NCBI RefSeq assembly: GCF_030272615.1
Contig: NC_081415.1
Span: 367,640,667-367,704,666 of the forward strand
DNA: 64,000 nt
Direction: 5' to 3'
Source of the DNA: Cryptomeria japonica
Taxonomy: Eukaryota; Streptophyta; Pinopsida; Cupressales; Cupressaceae
Shown: one piece after another, positions 33,084-45,442 of the stretch
How the letters are laid out: the number at the start of each line of letters is the position of its first letter
How positions within the stretch are numbered: position 1 is the stretch's first letter
Made by a program: the position numbers and the translations under genes
Notes under the pieces: generated by a model
What the model saw: only the letters and a program-made list of their open reading frames with translations
Told to the model about the DNA's origin: nothing
Databases searched by the model: none

Positions 33084-35287
33084 TTACCGGAGCTTGACCA
33101 ATTTTAAAATTTTTGAACAAGCTTTCTCTAGCAATTGTAAATATGTATCCCAGTTAGTTTTGAAAGTTTTAGATATGGATACAAGTCCACTCAGTAAGTG
33201 TGCAAGTGTTTCTTTCTCAGTGACTTCTGTCAGTGTGGGCTTTGCAAGCATATCCATACATTCCCTCTTGTGTACACCAAGTGAATCCAATCTTGGACTC
33301 ACCAATCCTCTGAGACTCCTTTCTCTTCGAATAATCTTGTCCCTTTCCTTTTCAAGAGAAAAAATTTGGTTCTTTAAATACAACATTTGTCCATCAATAG
33401 ATGTTGTGAGTGAGGTTAGTCCATCAAAAGAATTAGCAATATTAGCAACCTTTTCATGTAACTCCCTTAACCTGTTATCTATATTTTTTGTAAGTATTTC
33501 TATATTACAATGGACCCTGTAAATGTTAGTACATTGTTTTAAAGAATTTTCAATAAGAATAAGTTTTTTTTCAATCTTCCTCTTCTCTATTTCAATAATC
33601 TAGTCAAAAGTGACTCTCTTAGCCAAAGTAAATCTCTTAAGTGCTTGTCGATCGGAAATCTACTGTAATGATTGAAAGTTCTTAGATATATGCTTTGTTA
33701 GTACCTTAAGCTTGCTAGAAGGGCTTGCTTCATTTTCAATCATACACTCAAGAATTAGTCTATGCAAAATTGTGATTGACTAGTCTATTATTCCTTTGTC
33801 TGCAGATCCCTCCTTTATTATCTTTTGAGTAGCCATCATCATTAACTCAGTAGGACTCAACTTAGTGATTGATTTCTTCTCAACTTGAGAAGTGTCGATT
33901 GCCAAAAGTTTTATCGAGGAATCAACATCAACTACCGGTATAATCTTATCAGTCTCGTTTACCTTATCCTCCTTTGCACCGGTAGCATCACCACTTGGTG
34001 TAGTAACAATTACTATCGGTGGAGTAATATCCACAATATTATCTATAACCTGTATATTATCCATATTGCCTTGCTCAATCTATACAAATGTTGATTCAAC
34101 CGGTATAGACTGTACACTCTTATCAATATCTGCCAGTGGTGTCTGTACACTCTTATCTACTACCAGTATATCCAAAATTGGTTCTGAACTTCCCAAAATT
34201 CCTTTCCCTTTAGATTTATCTGGAATGGTGGAAGAAATTGCCTTCGTAAATTCTTCTTGAGAAGTGAGAAAATCAGGCTTCTTTTGGAAGAATTTGGTCC
34301 AACCATCTCTGGTCTCATTCACTATCTCATTGACTCTACCCATCATTAGGCTTATTTGTTGGGTTTTGCTACTAAAAACTATTATGTTTGCAACATCTAT
34401 ACACCATTTCATTTCCTCATTTTTTATTGAGCCACACATATTAACAAGTTCTACTTCCTGAATTTCCATATCCCTCTTAATTGCATCTAGTCTTCTTGCA
34501 TATAACTTGTTATATAGTGATAGAGGAATTTTCTTCAAAATCTCTACTAGAGCCTTCTTCTATATATATATATATATGTAACAAAAATTCTTCTTCAATC
34601 TCATTTTACTCATCGTCATCTAAATCTTCATACAAATTCAATACATTCTTCAAAATACCATCTTTAGTTACCTCATCTATCAATTCAACACAAGTCATTG
34701 GGGGGATGATGGTAACATTACCAGATTCGATTGCTTCATCAATTGCACTCTTTATCTTCTTTCTGGGGGTTGCAGGAGTGGATGGAGCAGGTTGCCTCTT
34801 TTGAATAGGTTTCATTGTCGAAGGTGTGGGTGCAGTAGGTTTTGTCACTTTTCTCACAAGCTTCCTCCTTGGCTCTACCTTCTTCTCCTCTACCGGAGGC
34901 TTGTCATCTTTCTTTCTCTGTACCCTTCCAAATGCTAGAGGTTGGTTGTCCTCTAGATCAGTATCAGAAGTAATAGGAGAAATGAAAGTTTCAGGCCTCA
35001 TCTCCTCAGGAGCACTAGCCGCTGTCGGATGATCTACCAGTTTAGATTTAGAACCTAGTTATATATCTATCCTGTGAATTACATCCTAAATAAGTGTAGA
35101 CATCTTATCAATTTTCTTTTCTTTCCTTTTCTTATTGAAGCCAATTTTGACTTCAAGTGCCTTTTCCTCCACAGTGCCAAAATGTTTAGTTTTGTCATCC
35201 AAAGGAGCATCAATCAACATTTTAGCATAAAGTTCCAAGATGTTATCATCTACTTCATATCCTAGCTCAGTGACTCATATGGTTCTA
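33084..35287 (-). pseudogene. C-terminal part of an unknown retroelement ORF
   Basis: Truncated at its N-terminal side by the insertion at 35293. The minus strand reads TELGYEVDDNILELYAKML near 35200, then a Lys/Pro/Thr-rich linker (34606-35001, RRKLVRKVTKPTAPTPS), a helical part from KKIPLSLYNKLYARRLDAIK (34080-34538), a Thr/Val/Asp-rich stretch (33780-34064), and a final helical, coiled-coil-like part (33084-33386). Stops and a frame change near the TA repeat (34561-34577) break it. Order and composition match the second ORF at 7623-10984. Function unknown. Confidence 0.55.
34561..34577. repeat. TA microsatellite
   Basis: Run of TA dinucleotides inside the broken ORF. It coincides with a change of the best reading frame, so slippage here may have caused a frameshift. 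Confidence 0.8.
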
Positions 35288-35292
35288 GGTTA

Positions 35293-36209
35293 TGTTGGTT
35301 CTCAAAACCACAAATTGGAAATCCGAGAGCTTGGCCAAATCTCTTACTAATTCCTCAATCAACCTTGGCCAATGAACAGGAATGTTCAAAGACCAAATTC
35401 CTTTGCACTTTAGGCTCCACTAGACCTAGGTGGGTATACGTCAATCTCCAAAGCATAAAGAGATTTATTTATAGTGAATTTAAACTATTTAATCTAGCTA
35501 TTTATAGGACTGGCAAACAATTTCCTACAACTATGCTTTATTGATATGCTTTTAACTTGTTTTAATTTGAAAATTTGAGTATAATTAAATATGAATAAAA
35601 GTTGTAACAAAATGTTGTTGGAACTAAGAGTAATTATGAAAGAACAAGGCAGGTAAAAACTAGTAAAATATTTCTCCAGTGAGGACTTTGTGCACACTCA
35701 ATCTATTCACAAAAAATAGACTAGTGCCTTATTTAACAGTTTACATGTCATTTAATAGACAAATACTTGTAATCTTTGGAGATAGTGTGAAGAAACAAAC
35801 TATCACTGCAATATCCACAATGTGTGTTATGAGAACAACAAAAACAATTATGCTATCTCTATACCAAAAGATGATAACAAAATGCAACAAATCTTCTTTA
35901 GATTTATCTGAAAGATTTTTTATCATCAATATCATATGACACGAAACAATCTGAAGATGAAAGCAATGGACCTTGTATATTGATTTATGGGAACAATTGG
36001 TGTACAAAAACTGCAGACTCACAGATACTTCATGATTACACTTGTTTGCACAAAATGGATTTCATTTCTATGAACTTATCTTACATAACACTGATGATTA
36101 CAACAAACAATCAAAAGATCATAATCTTACTTACGTCCTTTTTTTTTAACAAAACACAAGATGACTCTCTATACATACATGACTCAAATTATATAAAGGA
36201 AAGGACACA
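35293..36209 (-). repeat. LTR-like 3' terminus, left copy (917 bp)
   Basis: On the minus strand it runs from TGTGTCCTTTCC, right after the purine tract GAAAGGG, to GTGGTTTTGAGAACCAACA. It is homologous but clearly diverged from 59608-60510 (903 bp) over its whole length (for example AATATACAAG and ATCTTCAGA words in the same order). To the left, 35288-35292 is GGTTA, but no matching duplication was found at the other end of the pair. Confidence 0.7.
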
Positions 36210-36296
36210 CCCTTTCATTTGTACAAACAAAGACTAATAAAATTCCTAATTATCCCTTTTAAGTTCTATAACTAAAACGCATGACAATAACATAGA

Positions 36297-39221
36297 TTAG
36301 CCCTTTCCATCTAGTCGTTGCCCACATTTATGGATATGTCAAAGATATTTTCCCTCTTTATATGTAGTAGCATTGAAGATAATATCTCTGACTGCTCTCT
36401 CTGCTATAAAAAAACCTTCAACCTGCTCCCCTATTTCATTCATGTCCAACGGGTCCGCACGAGAAACACTAAGGGTTGAATTGAGTAGAGACCGACATTT
36501 GGTAACCCACTAGTGCTTGTCCTTCATAACCCCTACATCATCCACTACACTTGGAAATCCATGATTGACGATCCCTTTACACTCCTCATACTTGATATTT
36601 AATTCTATGGTGAATTCTTGATGAGTGTCAATTAGCCTTTTGACTTTATTTATCCTTTTGTCACCCAATGTCCGATCCTGCAATAGCATGTTTAACCTAT
36701 TAAGGATCCTCTAGTGCAATAATGTGTTATCCATGGTTTTCTGGTAAATAGTCCATAATTCCTCCAATACCTTCTGCATATTTTCAAATCTTTTTGTCAA
36801 TAAGACACATGTTATGTCTGTCCTTATGCTCTGTATTCTCTCCTTCAATTTTTTGTATCCCTTGTACAGTTCTTCACACTTCTTTTTTAATTTAGATTCA
36901 TCTGCTATCTAGGGCATAGGATGACCCCTACTCCTCAAAAGTTCTTCATACAATGATTTATACTTTCCTACTTCTTTCATCAACATCTTCATTTGTGCCT
37001 TGATTAATTTTGAGATATCAACTCCCATATCTGTCGTGACCATGGGATCAACCTCTCCGACCTTCAACTTCATCATGTGTCCAAAAGCCTTTTCCATGTC
37101 TATGATCTTTGGCCTTTTGTTTGGGGGATAAAGAGAGCACATCCACATAGCCTCATCATCTAGATCATATCTTGATCTGATGAAGATGTCATTAAAGCCC
37201 CGAATGTCCAATTTGAAATACGTCTTCTTTGAATGTAACATGCTATCAAAAATGAAAGACGCACTAAGATCCCAGCCTGGAAACAAGATAATCCCTACCT
37301 CTACAAGAAACATTTGCAGAGTCATGCTCTCCACTTCTGCATTAATATCTTCCTTTAGTTTCCTAAGAATCTCTGCCTCATTCTCTGGTGTTATGTCTAG
37401 CATTGCTTCTCTTAGGCTTTTCCCCTTGAAGTGGTACAAGAAGGACTTGAATTCCTTTCACTTGATGAATTCATCATCAAACACAAAGGATGTATGCTCA
37501 TCTAGCCTAACATCCATAGCTGCATTTATCCATGCAATAGTTATTTCATGTGCTTCAGGTTCTTTCTCCCTTTCAGGCCTCCTAAATCTTGAAATAGCTT
37601 CAATTTCTCCTGATTCGCTCTCTACCTCTTCTTCCTCTCCTATCTCCTGCAGTCGTTTCTTCTTCTCATCCAGTTTCTATTCTAAACTATGGACTATCTA
37701 CATAGCCTCCTTGGACTCTTTGTTCCTGAAGATATCCTAGGTTTCTACATACTCATGAAAGTAATCACCCAGATTTTGCTTTTTCCTACCCTGGTGGATA
37801 TAGCCCTCAAGGTCATAGTTCTTCTGACCTGTGTGCTCATAGAGGTTTTAATATTCTATCAACCTCTTTTAAATGATCTCATATGCCTTTGTGGAGACAA
37901 TAGTGAAATCACTGAAGTGTAAGGTCCCAGGCAAGAAAACTTGCTTGTGAGCACCCCTAAAATGCATTGCATTGGAGACACCCATCTGCCTTACAATCTC
38001 CAGATAAGTGATCTTGTTAGGTGTAGGCTTCTACAACACATAAAGAGCTCCTTCAAATCTGAAAACCCTAACATAGGTGAAGTCCTAGCACACATACCAG
38101 TCACCCTAGTTGTGGTTTACTCTGGTATCCCCATGTTCATGAGGTTTGAGGAATCTTTTAATTTCCTCCAAAAAAGACCCATCAAAAGACACTCCAAAAG
38201 CTCTCAAAAAAGTCTGCAAAAAAAACTCTTCAAACTTGATATAGTGGGATCTCATGAAACGTGAATCCCACAATGACCACCATAACTGTATAGGCTACTC
38301 CTCTCCATCTTTATCATGGATATACAACTTTAACTCCTCAGGCCACATTCCGCTAAATCATCCATAAAACAAGACAACATGCATTAACAAAGAATAAAAC
38401 TTAAAAGATTTATCTGGGTTATTTTGAAGGCTTAAGAAACCCTCACGTATTTTCTCAACAAAATAAGTAGCATAGTCAAATTGTCTCAGCTCATGCATCT
38501 ATGTGTCGAAAGCAAGGACCAAAGGTTCTATCCGAGCTATATCTAGGACTTCAAATCCTCCCACCTGACCGCCTGCCATATAGGTATATTGCATATACTA
38601 CCTAAAGATATTGATATCAAATGGGGGCCCATCATCTTCTATCAATTTTCCCTTTTTGGCCTTATGAATATCCAAATTCCATCCATTGTACATAGTGTCC
38701 ATCTTTGTATATTTTTCCTCTAGCTTCTCAAAAGACAAACGAACATTAGATTCAAAACCTAGACCAAAAACCTCCTGGATGATGGCTACTGATATATGGA
38801 TGAAAGCATCACCATTTGGTAACTGGATACATCTTTTTGCAGCATTGTAAGCCCTAGCCAATGTTTTCATCAATTGGACATTTACAAAGACGTTAGGGAC
38901 CACAAGCTTACCCAATCCAGTTGTCCATGGGTTTGAAATTGGGGCCAACTTATTTCTCCTTGTATAATGATATAAGAATAATTTGTGACCTCTGATCTTG
39001 GTCCATACATCACCAATTTATTTGAACTCATCCTCTAGCTGGTCACAGATGGGTAGGTTAACTTTTGATCTCCGGGATTTGGCTCTTGGTGAGCTCATTT
39101 GATCGATCATATCATGGTTCAACTTTCATTTTGGTGCATCTTCTCCCCCTTTAGACTTCTTAGAAGCACTTTTAGAGACTTATGTGACCTTCCTCTTTCC
39201 CTTGGAACTAGAACCCTCCAT
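36297..39221 (-). pseudogene. Unknown conserved ORF of the paired element, left copy
   Basis: It reads from MEGSSSKGKRK (39221) to TAA at 36297, with a better start perhaps at an internal Met near 39117, because the stop upstream of it (K-TGA-K-L-N) is shared with the right copy. N-terminal half: NPWTTGLGKLVVPNVFVNVQ, RCIQLPNGDAFIHIS and VFGLGF (38598-38948), FDYATYFVEKIREGFLSLQ, HNWGDWYVC and YLEIVRQMG (37700-38500). C-terminal half: FPGWDLSASFIFDSMLHS, YPPNKRPKIIDMEKAFGHM (36909-37439), then helical ITCVLLTKRFENMQKVLEEL. About a dozen stops. I recognise no domain; it has no RT, protease, nuclease or zinc-knuckle motif. The residue-level match to the right copy shows it was once protein-coding. 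Confidence 0.68.
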
Positions 39222-40225
39222 ATTTGAATCTTTCAAGCTTTATACAGTTTGATTCTTTGTAGTTTAATTTTGCTTCAATCTCTCTATTATCTTTGAACTA
39301 TTATGCAAAATCCTTGTACCGACTCTTCATAGATGGATTTGATGAATTAAAAGCATTTACTCAACTAAAATCCTGCTATGATTTGCCTCATGTGAAAACC
39401 AATCTACCCATTCCCTGCATTTAATAATGGCGGGTCGATCCATTAGCAATCAGATTCCACAATGGATAATCGGTATAACTTTTCTGATAATTCAATTATT
39501 TGGCACCACCCATCCTTCAATCGACATAGGTCTCACCGATCACTTGGCCTCCTAGCTAGGTTCTAATTTCACCTTTATATCACATTGACGTAGATCATTC
39601 CAATACACCCTCCTTTAATTCCTCCGTGGCATTCTACCCATCGGGTGTTAGCATAGTTCCAAATATGTTCCTCTGATAGTGAAAAGTTATTCTGATGAAT
39701 CCCCCTTGGTAGTCTGCATCTCATTCATTACATCAGGTCACCTTATCGGGTATCGGGACAACTTATTTTATGTTTCCCCGATGACCCGATGACATTTACT
39801 TCGTGCTTGTGCTTCCCTCTCACTTCTCTGCTCTATGAGTATATGAAAACCTGATGAAACCTCCCTCTTGGTCATCATGTTGCAAAGCTTATCGAGTGTT
39901 GGGACAACCCTTCCTATGTTTCTCTGATGACCTGATGACATCGGACTCCAGCCTGTTTGTTTACAAATCCATCAGCTTATGCTCCCCCGATGAGGTCTCC
40001 TTCCTGATAACCGCTTCAGATTCCTCATCGGGTATCGGTTTAGCAGAAAATGTCTTCCTCTAAAGGGTCGATGTCATCCCGATGACTTTACCTTTTCACT
40101 CATTTTGTCACTTACTTCGGTGTAGGCTATCCCGATGAAACTTTATTTCCATCCATCATGATATATACCCTATCGGGTATCATGGTAGCTTTTTCTTACG
40201 TTGTCCAATATCTCGATGATTTCAA
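39222..40225 (-). other. Upstream region of the left copy, ATCGGG-rich
   Basis: Non-coding. About 39440-40220 is dense in CCGATGA and TATCGGG words; the reverse complement matches 44900-45070 of the right copy (shared block around CCAAATAATTGAATTATC). It ends at the TTCAA target site of the solo LTR (40221-40225) and resumes at 42766. Confidence 0.6.
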
Positions 40226-42760
40226 TGATGGTATGATGAAAGAATAAGTATCCAATAGAATACTGAGAGGGGGGGGGGGTGAATCAATATATTGAAAAAC
40301 TAATACAAATTTCCCAAGCTCAAACTCAGTTAAACAAAGTAAACATATCTTAGTCAAGATCAATATTCTTAGGAATACTTGACATTAACCGGTTTAATAT
40401 TTATGACAACTTTTAATAGTATGCACCTTCAATCTTGTAAACATCAACAATGCTTAATCTTAACTCAACATATTCATCTCTCAATGCTTCTACTTAACAT
40501 GCCTTATTAGAAGTTAACCAAATCAACAAATAAGATCACAGCCACAAAAATATTCACCGCTTGACACAAATGTTTATACGTGGAAAACCCAAATAGGTAA
40601 AAACTATGGTGAGATGGGACTCACAAAGATAGCTATCTAAACTCTTTTGAAGTTTGCCTTGTTAGGAGCCAAAGCATGTTAGAGCTTTACAATAAGTCTT
40701 GTTAAGAACTAATTCTGGTTAGTAATCACCTGATTAGGAGATTTACAAATATGCCTTGTTAGAAGCACAATACCCTATTAGGAGTAACCTCACTGGAGGA
40801 TTTAAAAATACAAGCTAATGGACCACCTTGTTAGAGGATTTAATGAGTAACCAAGCTTGTTAGAGCTTACCCAGTTAAGGGATTTACTTATGTTGTAATT
40901 GTTAGAAAACAACAAGTTTTCCTAATCTGTCAGAGTAGCACTACATTTGCTTGATCAGATCCTTCTAAGCTTCAATTTGCCTTCACTCAAAGTGTAGATC
41001 CATTCACTGGTTTGGCAACCACACACTCAACAAGTTTTCTACCAATCTTGCCAACAACTTTTACAAACAACTTCGTCGACCTTAAATACAAATTAATTAG
41101 GTCGGTAACACAACAAAAAAACCTAATTCTCATCATTGAGAGTACAAACAAGTCAGTTCAATCTTGATTGTTAGAAATCATGATAATCTCTTCACATTCT
41201 TCAAGACAATTCCAACCGCTTCATGATCACCACTCCATTGGACTTTGTAACTCATCATGCGTTGTGCATTAAATGCAATCCACTTTGCTCCTTTCCTAGA
41301 CAATAAGAAAATGTGCCAAACCAATTTGAATTTATCCTCATACAATGATCACACATGTCTCCATCGTTGCTGCCTCATCAGATAATAAACCAACAAACTT
41401 GATCGGTTAGGGTTTAACACCTGATAGGGTTTACCGATTACATTACAAAGAAAGGTTTAACCCTTTACACCAGTTTAACTCACAAACTTTACATACACCG
41501 GTTACAAGCCAATATCAAAAACAACAATAACATGTATAGCATTTGTGTCGACTTGAATTTCATCATCAGAATACTACTTGCAACAAGTTAGTTTCACAAA
41601 ATACAAAGGAAATGCTACATGATATCCAAACTCAACCAATGAAACTACATGAAATACATATCAAATAAAAATACTATTATTACCTTCATGATTTATGTCT
41701 CATTGTGTCCTAACTCCACTATTTTTGGTTGCAGATGGTGTGCTCTCAGACAAGCACTGATAGCTTCCAAGATGGCATATGAAGGATGGACTAATAACTA
41801 GTAGTTAATTGATACTATGATATGCAATGCTAAATGACTATGCTAAAATGCTAATTGCTTCAAGATTAAAACTCACAGATGCATAATTTTTCACAAATGA
41901 TTAGCTTTGGAAACTCACTTGAAGACTAACTCTCTCTCATCTCAAACTCCTGATCTTATAGACCTTGAGAGAATAAAATGATGTAGCATGGATCAATGGT
42001 CATGATCAGATTTGCAGATTTGGATGGCTGTGAGAAAAGGTGAAGGTTGAGAGAAAGGGGGAAGGAGAAGACAAGTGTCAATCATCTCACCTTGACTGGG
42101 TTGCTGATTGAGGGAATCTAGGGATGGTTGGAGAAGATTTAGGCATGAGAGGACAAGTGGACTCGAGTCCTTCCTAAGATGTAGGGATGTTGGAGAGAAT
42201 ATAGAAGAAGTTTTTGAAATATGTGTACGTACATAATATTTCATTAAATTTGGAGGTTGAAGATAAGTGGCTAATAAATGTTTTATTTATTTTAAGTTGT
42301 TGAATTAATTTAGCCACATAATGGATGAGTTGGCAAAGGAAAGATGAAGTGGAGATGGAAGGTGAGTTGGAAATGAAATTAAATAATTTAGGAGATCATT
42401 TAATATTTGAGACTATAGGATAGGAGAATAATCATTAAGTATTAGATATTTAAATTACTGGAGGAAATAATTAAATATTAGATATTTAATTAATTAGAGG
42501 AATAGGATAGATGAATTAATTAATAAAATATTTCAATTAAATTAATTAATAGAAAGACATAAAGTGAATTAAATAAATTAATCTTTTCAAATTAACTATT
42601 AAATAGAAGAATAATCATTAAATAAATATAAAATATGTATTTAATCGCTCAAAGCCAATTTTTATGTGTATACACCATTTACCATTTCAATTGACATCAA
42701 TGACAACATATCATTAATTCAATCTCTATGCAAAATGCCAATAAACTCAAAATTCCAACA
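40226..42760 (-). repeat. Solo LTR of a Copia-like element, with nested insertion
   Basis: Plus-strand ends TGATGGTATG and AAATTCCAACA, flanked by TTCAA at 40221-40225 and 42761-42765. On the minus strand it starts TGTTGGAATTTTGAG and near its end has TTCACCCCCCCCCCCTCTCA. GTGGAAAACCC near 40580 resembles the R region of plant LTRs. With the nested 41544-42674 insertion removed it is about 1.4 kb. It probably formed by recombination between two LTRs. Confidence 0.85.
41544..42674 (-). repeat. Solo LTR of the Tat family, nested in another solo LTR
   Basis: It begins TGTGTCGACTTGAATTTCAT and ends GTGTATACA, like the LTRs of the 15028-31576 element, including the AT-rich middle. Flanks are GCATT (41539-41543) and CCATT (42675-42679), a duplication with one mismatch. 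It is the youngest layer at this locus. Confidence 0.88.
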
Positions 42761-42765
42761 TTCAA

Positions 42766-43528
42766 AACATATGCTTTGCATTCTCCTTAGTCGGTGTAAG
42801 TCATACTGATAACCTCCTCCTTTGTGCTCAGCTTTGTCTTTCTTATCGGGTATCAACGTAACCCAAAACTCCTTTCACTGATAGTTTATGCTATCCTGAT
42901 GGCTTAGTATTCCCACTTTTTGGTGTTGCTTCATCAGATAAAGTCATGCCGATGATACCGCCTTCTGCCATCTAGTCTATCGGGTATTTGGGTTGCATGA
43001 GATATCATTTTCTGACAACTCAATGAAATTTACTATCTACTTCACATTCTCTTTCATCAGTATAGGTTATACTGATCACCTCATCAACTATCGGCACAAC
43101 ATTTTTCTCATGCCTCCGATAATGAATGTTATGCTGATGAGCATCTTCTTCTAAACTTCCTTTTGGTTCTCGTTCAGAGTGATCAATCTAGGTCATGCCA
43201 ATAAGTTTTCTCATTATATATGCCAATCGGTCTTATCAGGGTAACTTACACTGATAGTTCAAAATTGATAATTATGCAAATTAAGCTCTTCCTTGTATAT
43301 CACTTGCACTTGTAGCCTTTTATGGAAACCCTGCATGTGCTAATAGATGATAGAGACTATCACATAGGCCCAAAGAATGCCTTATAAGGCTCCCAATGTT
43401 GTTATGCTGAAATTTCCTCATGTAGTTCCTACTCAGTACCAACCCTCGACATGCACTAGCGGTGCTTGTCCAATTCTGAAAACATGGTTAAAGAGGGATT
43501 TTTTCTGATATTGCAACACATATCCTGC
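42766..43528 (-). other. Upstream region of the left copy, second part
   Basis: Continuation of the left copy after the solo LTR. TCGGT, ATCGGG and CCGATG words recur to about 43270. No ORF or primer-binding site was found. It runs into the short inverted repeat at the centre of the pair. Confidence 0.5.
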
Positions 43529-43668
43529 ACATACAATCCAGCAATAAATGCTCTTATGTTTAAATGTACATGTTAGAACATATTTTTAGAAAATAATTTT
43601 ATGCTATGTATGGATGGTTTTGCTTATAATTCCATCATAGGAGCTTTTATTGCTGGATTGTATGTGTA
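43529..43668. repeat. Short inverted repeat at the centre of the head-to-head pair
   Basis: CACATACAATCCAGCAATAA (from about 43536) is matched in inverted form by TTATTGCTGGATTGTATGTG (to about 43664), with flanking near-matches, around a spacer of about 80 bases. It marks the symmetry axis of the two element copies. The DNA or RNA could form a hairpin with a stem of about 30 bp. Confidence 0.75.
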
Positions 43669-45200
43669 GGTGACATGATTACAGTGCCTTCATAAAAAGG
43701 AATCACTTGGGCATATTCAAGGGAAGTGTTGAGTGAAATGCCATTCTGGTAATCCTCATCTTCACAATTAGTCTCATTGCAAGAGAACTTTTTGGAAAAT
43801 CAGCACAGAGTAGGGTTGTGAGCATGTTCAGAGAGGTAAATGATGTGGAAAAAACCCTTCAGTATGATTGTTAAAAGTTGCATCATAAAGAGGGCCTTCT
43901 TTTGCAAAAACTACAAATTTTTCTTATTGGCATAAGTCATCCCGATGAGATCACACAAGGAGAAAGGAGTAGGTTGATCAGAGTAACTCATGCCGACGGT
44001 GTTTCCTAAAGTGATAATGGCAGGAAAAGGTGCAACTAAGTGGAGATCCATCGGGGCAAGTTACGATGATGAAGTCGGAGTCATTAGAGTAACATACACT
44101 ATCAGCAACGAGGAAAAAATATCATCTCAATGCCTAATGAGGTTATTGGTGGAGCTCATGCCGACAACTAGTGGAGTGATGTCTTCATAGTGGTGATATT
44201 GGGTTATCGGGAGGTCCCAATTTATGTTACCCCGATACATAATGCACTAAAAGGAGAAGGTGACTCTATCGGAGAGACTTTCTTTGATAAAGTGATAGTA
44301 AGAAAGAAAGGGAGTTAGACTCATCAGGATAACATACATTGTCGGGGAGCTTCATTTTGGGTTATCCCGATGTCCGATGAGGAAGTTGAGATCGACACAA
44401 ACAAAATTGACTACATCGGGAAAGCCTACATCGATAGACCTAAGAAGCCTGATAAGGAGAGTAAGGTGCAAAAGACTCATCGAGATAGCTTACGCTACTA
44501 GAGAAGCATCTTTAGAGTTGTGCTGATGCCTAATGGGAAGAATGCCACAGAGGGTGGATCTATCAGGGAAACTATAACTATTGGGAGCAAAAGAAATACG
44601 CTACTCCGATGCCTGATAAAGAAATCAATGAAAGTTATGCCAATCAAAAGGAAAGGTAGATGTCATAGGAACATCGGACGAAGTATTAAGTGACTTCATC
44701 CTGAAGGCCGATGGAGTGAATGGAGAAATAAATAGAGGAATGTTTCATCGGAGAGACATACCCCGATGAGACATAAAAGAAAGTTGACTAATAGAAAGGA
44801 AGGGTGAACCCATCGGGGTAGGTCAAGCCTTAAGGAAAAAGGTGAAGTGGCCAAGGCGAAATCGGATGGATTGATCGAAATGACCTACGCTGATCAGAAA
44901 GACAAAAAGGTAATGGAAGGAACGCATGGTACCAAATAATTGAATTATCGGGTGGGGTTATGTTGATTAGCTGTTATAATGTCTGATACGACAACCATTA
45001 TTTAATGCTCATGATCAGGAGGATTTGATCCACACGAAGCAAAATTGATCAGTTTTTTAATACCGTTATAGACCCTAGCCATTGCATATCCAGCATAAAG
45101 AAAGAGTTCTTGTGCCAGGGATTTTTCACAATCTCTTTAGCCATAAACATTGAAGTTGCAGACAAGAAGCATGGGTAATTAAGAGTTCAAGCACTTAATC
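43669..45200 (+). other. Upstream region of the right copy, ATCGGG-rich
   Basis: Non-coding. Between about 43930 and 44950, words such as CATCGGG, CCCGATG and CCGATGAG recur every few tens of bases on both strands, often as ATCGGG...CCCGAT pairs. The 66-residue open frame at 43990 falls in this repeat and is not convincing. Homologous in inverted orientation to 39222-40225 and 42766-43280. Confidence 0.55.
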
Positions 45201-45437
45201 ATGGAGGCTTCTGGTTCACAAGGAAAGAGGAAGGTCATGGAGATTTCAGATACATAGTTAACTAAATAAAAAAAGGCCAAGTCTATGGAGGGTATGCAGA
45301 AGTGAAAGTTGAACTAGGATATGATTGACCAGATGGAGTCATTTGGTGCTAAGTGGAGGAGGTCCAAAACAAATTTGCCACCCAAGGATCAATTGAAAGA
45401 TACAGACAAAGGGGTTTGGGATATATGGACAACCATA
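45201..45437 (+). pseudogene. Unknown conserved ORF, right copy, N-terminal part
   Basis: Starts MEASGSQGKRKVMEISDT with several stops, then from 45321 reads openly as MIDQMESFGAKWRRSKTNLP and continues to WDIWTTIRG, where the Athila composite interrupts it. The shared K-TGA-K-L-N stop upstream of 45321 in both copies suggests that translation began at MIDQM. The remainder is at 56846-59526. Confidence 0.6.
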
Positions 45438-45442
45438 AGGGG

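Larger units (their letters stand above)
31934..35287 (-). mobile_element. 3' part of a second pol-less, Sirevirus-like LTR element
   Basis: A minus-strand element represented by its 3' LTR (31934-32875), a set of purine tracts (32876-33020) and about 2.2 kb of coding-like sequence (33084-35287). The right side is cut at 35288-35292, where the LTR-like end of the next element begins. No second LTR was found in the window. The layout (basic Ser/Pro/Lys linker, then helical C-terminus, several purine tracts, C-rich LTR end) parallels the element at 4462-12564, though direct sequence identity is low by eye. Confidence 0.7.
35293..43564 (-). mobile_element. Left copy of an unidentified element in a head-to-head pair
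   Basis: Minus-oriented copy of an element that also occurs, in plus orientation, at 43637-60510. It consists of an LTR-like 3' end (35293-36209), a ~950-codon ORF (36297-39221), and an upstream non-coding region rich in ATCGGG/CCCGAT words (39222-40225 and 42766-43560). It is interrupted by a solo LTR (40226-42760, duplication TTCAA). It interrupts the ORF of the element to its left. No 5' LTR or primer site was found at the centre. I read it as an LTR-type element because of the TG...CA end and the GAAAGGG tract, but no replication protein is visible. Confidence 0.65.
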
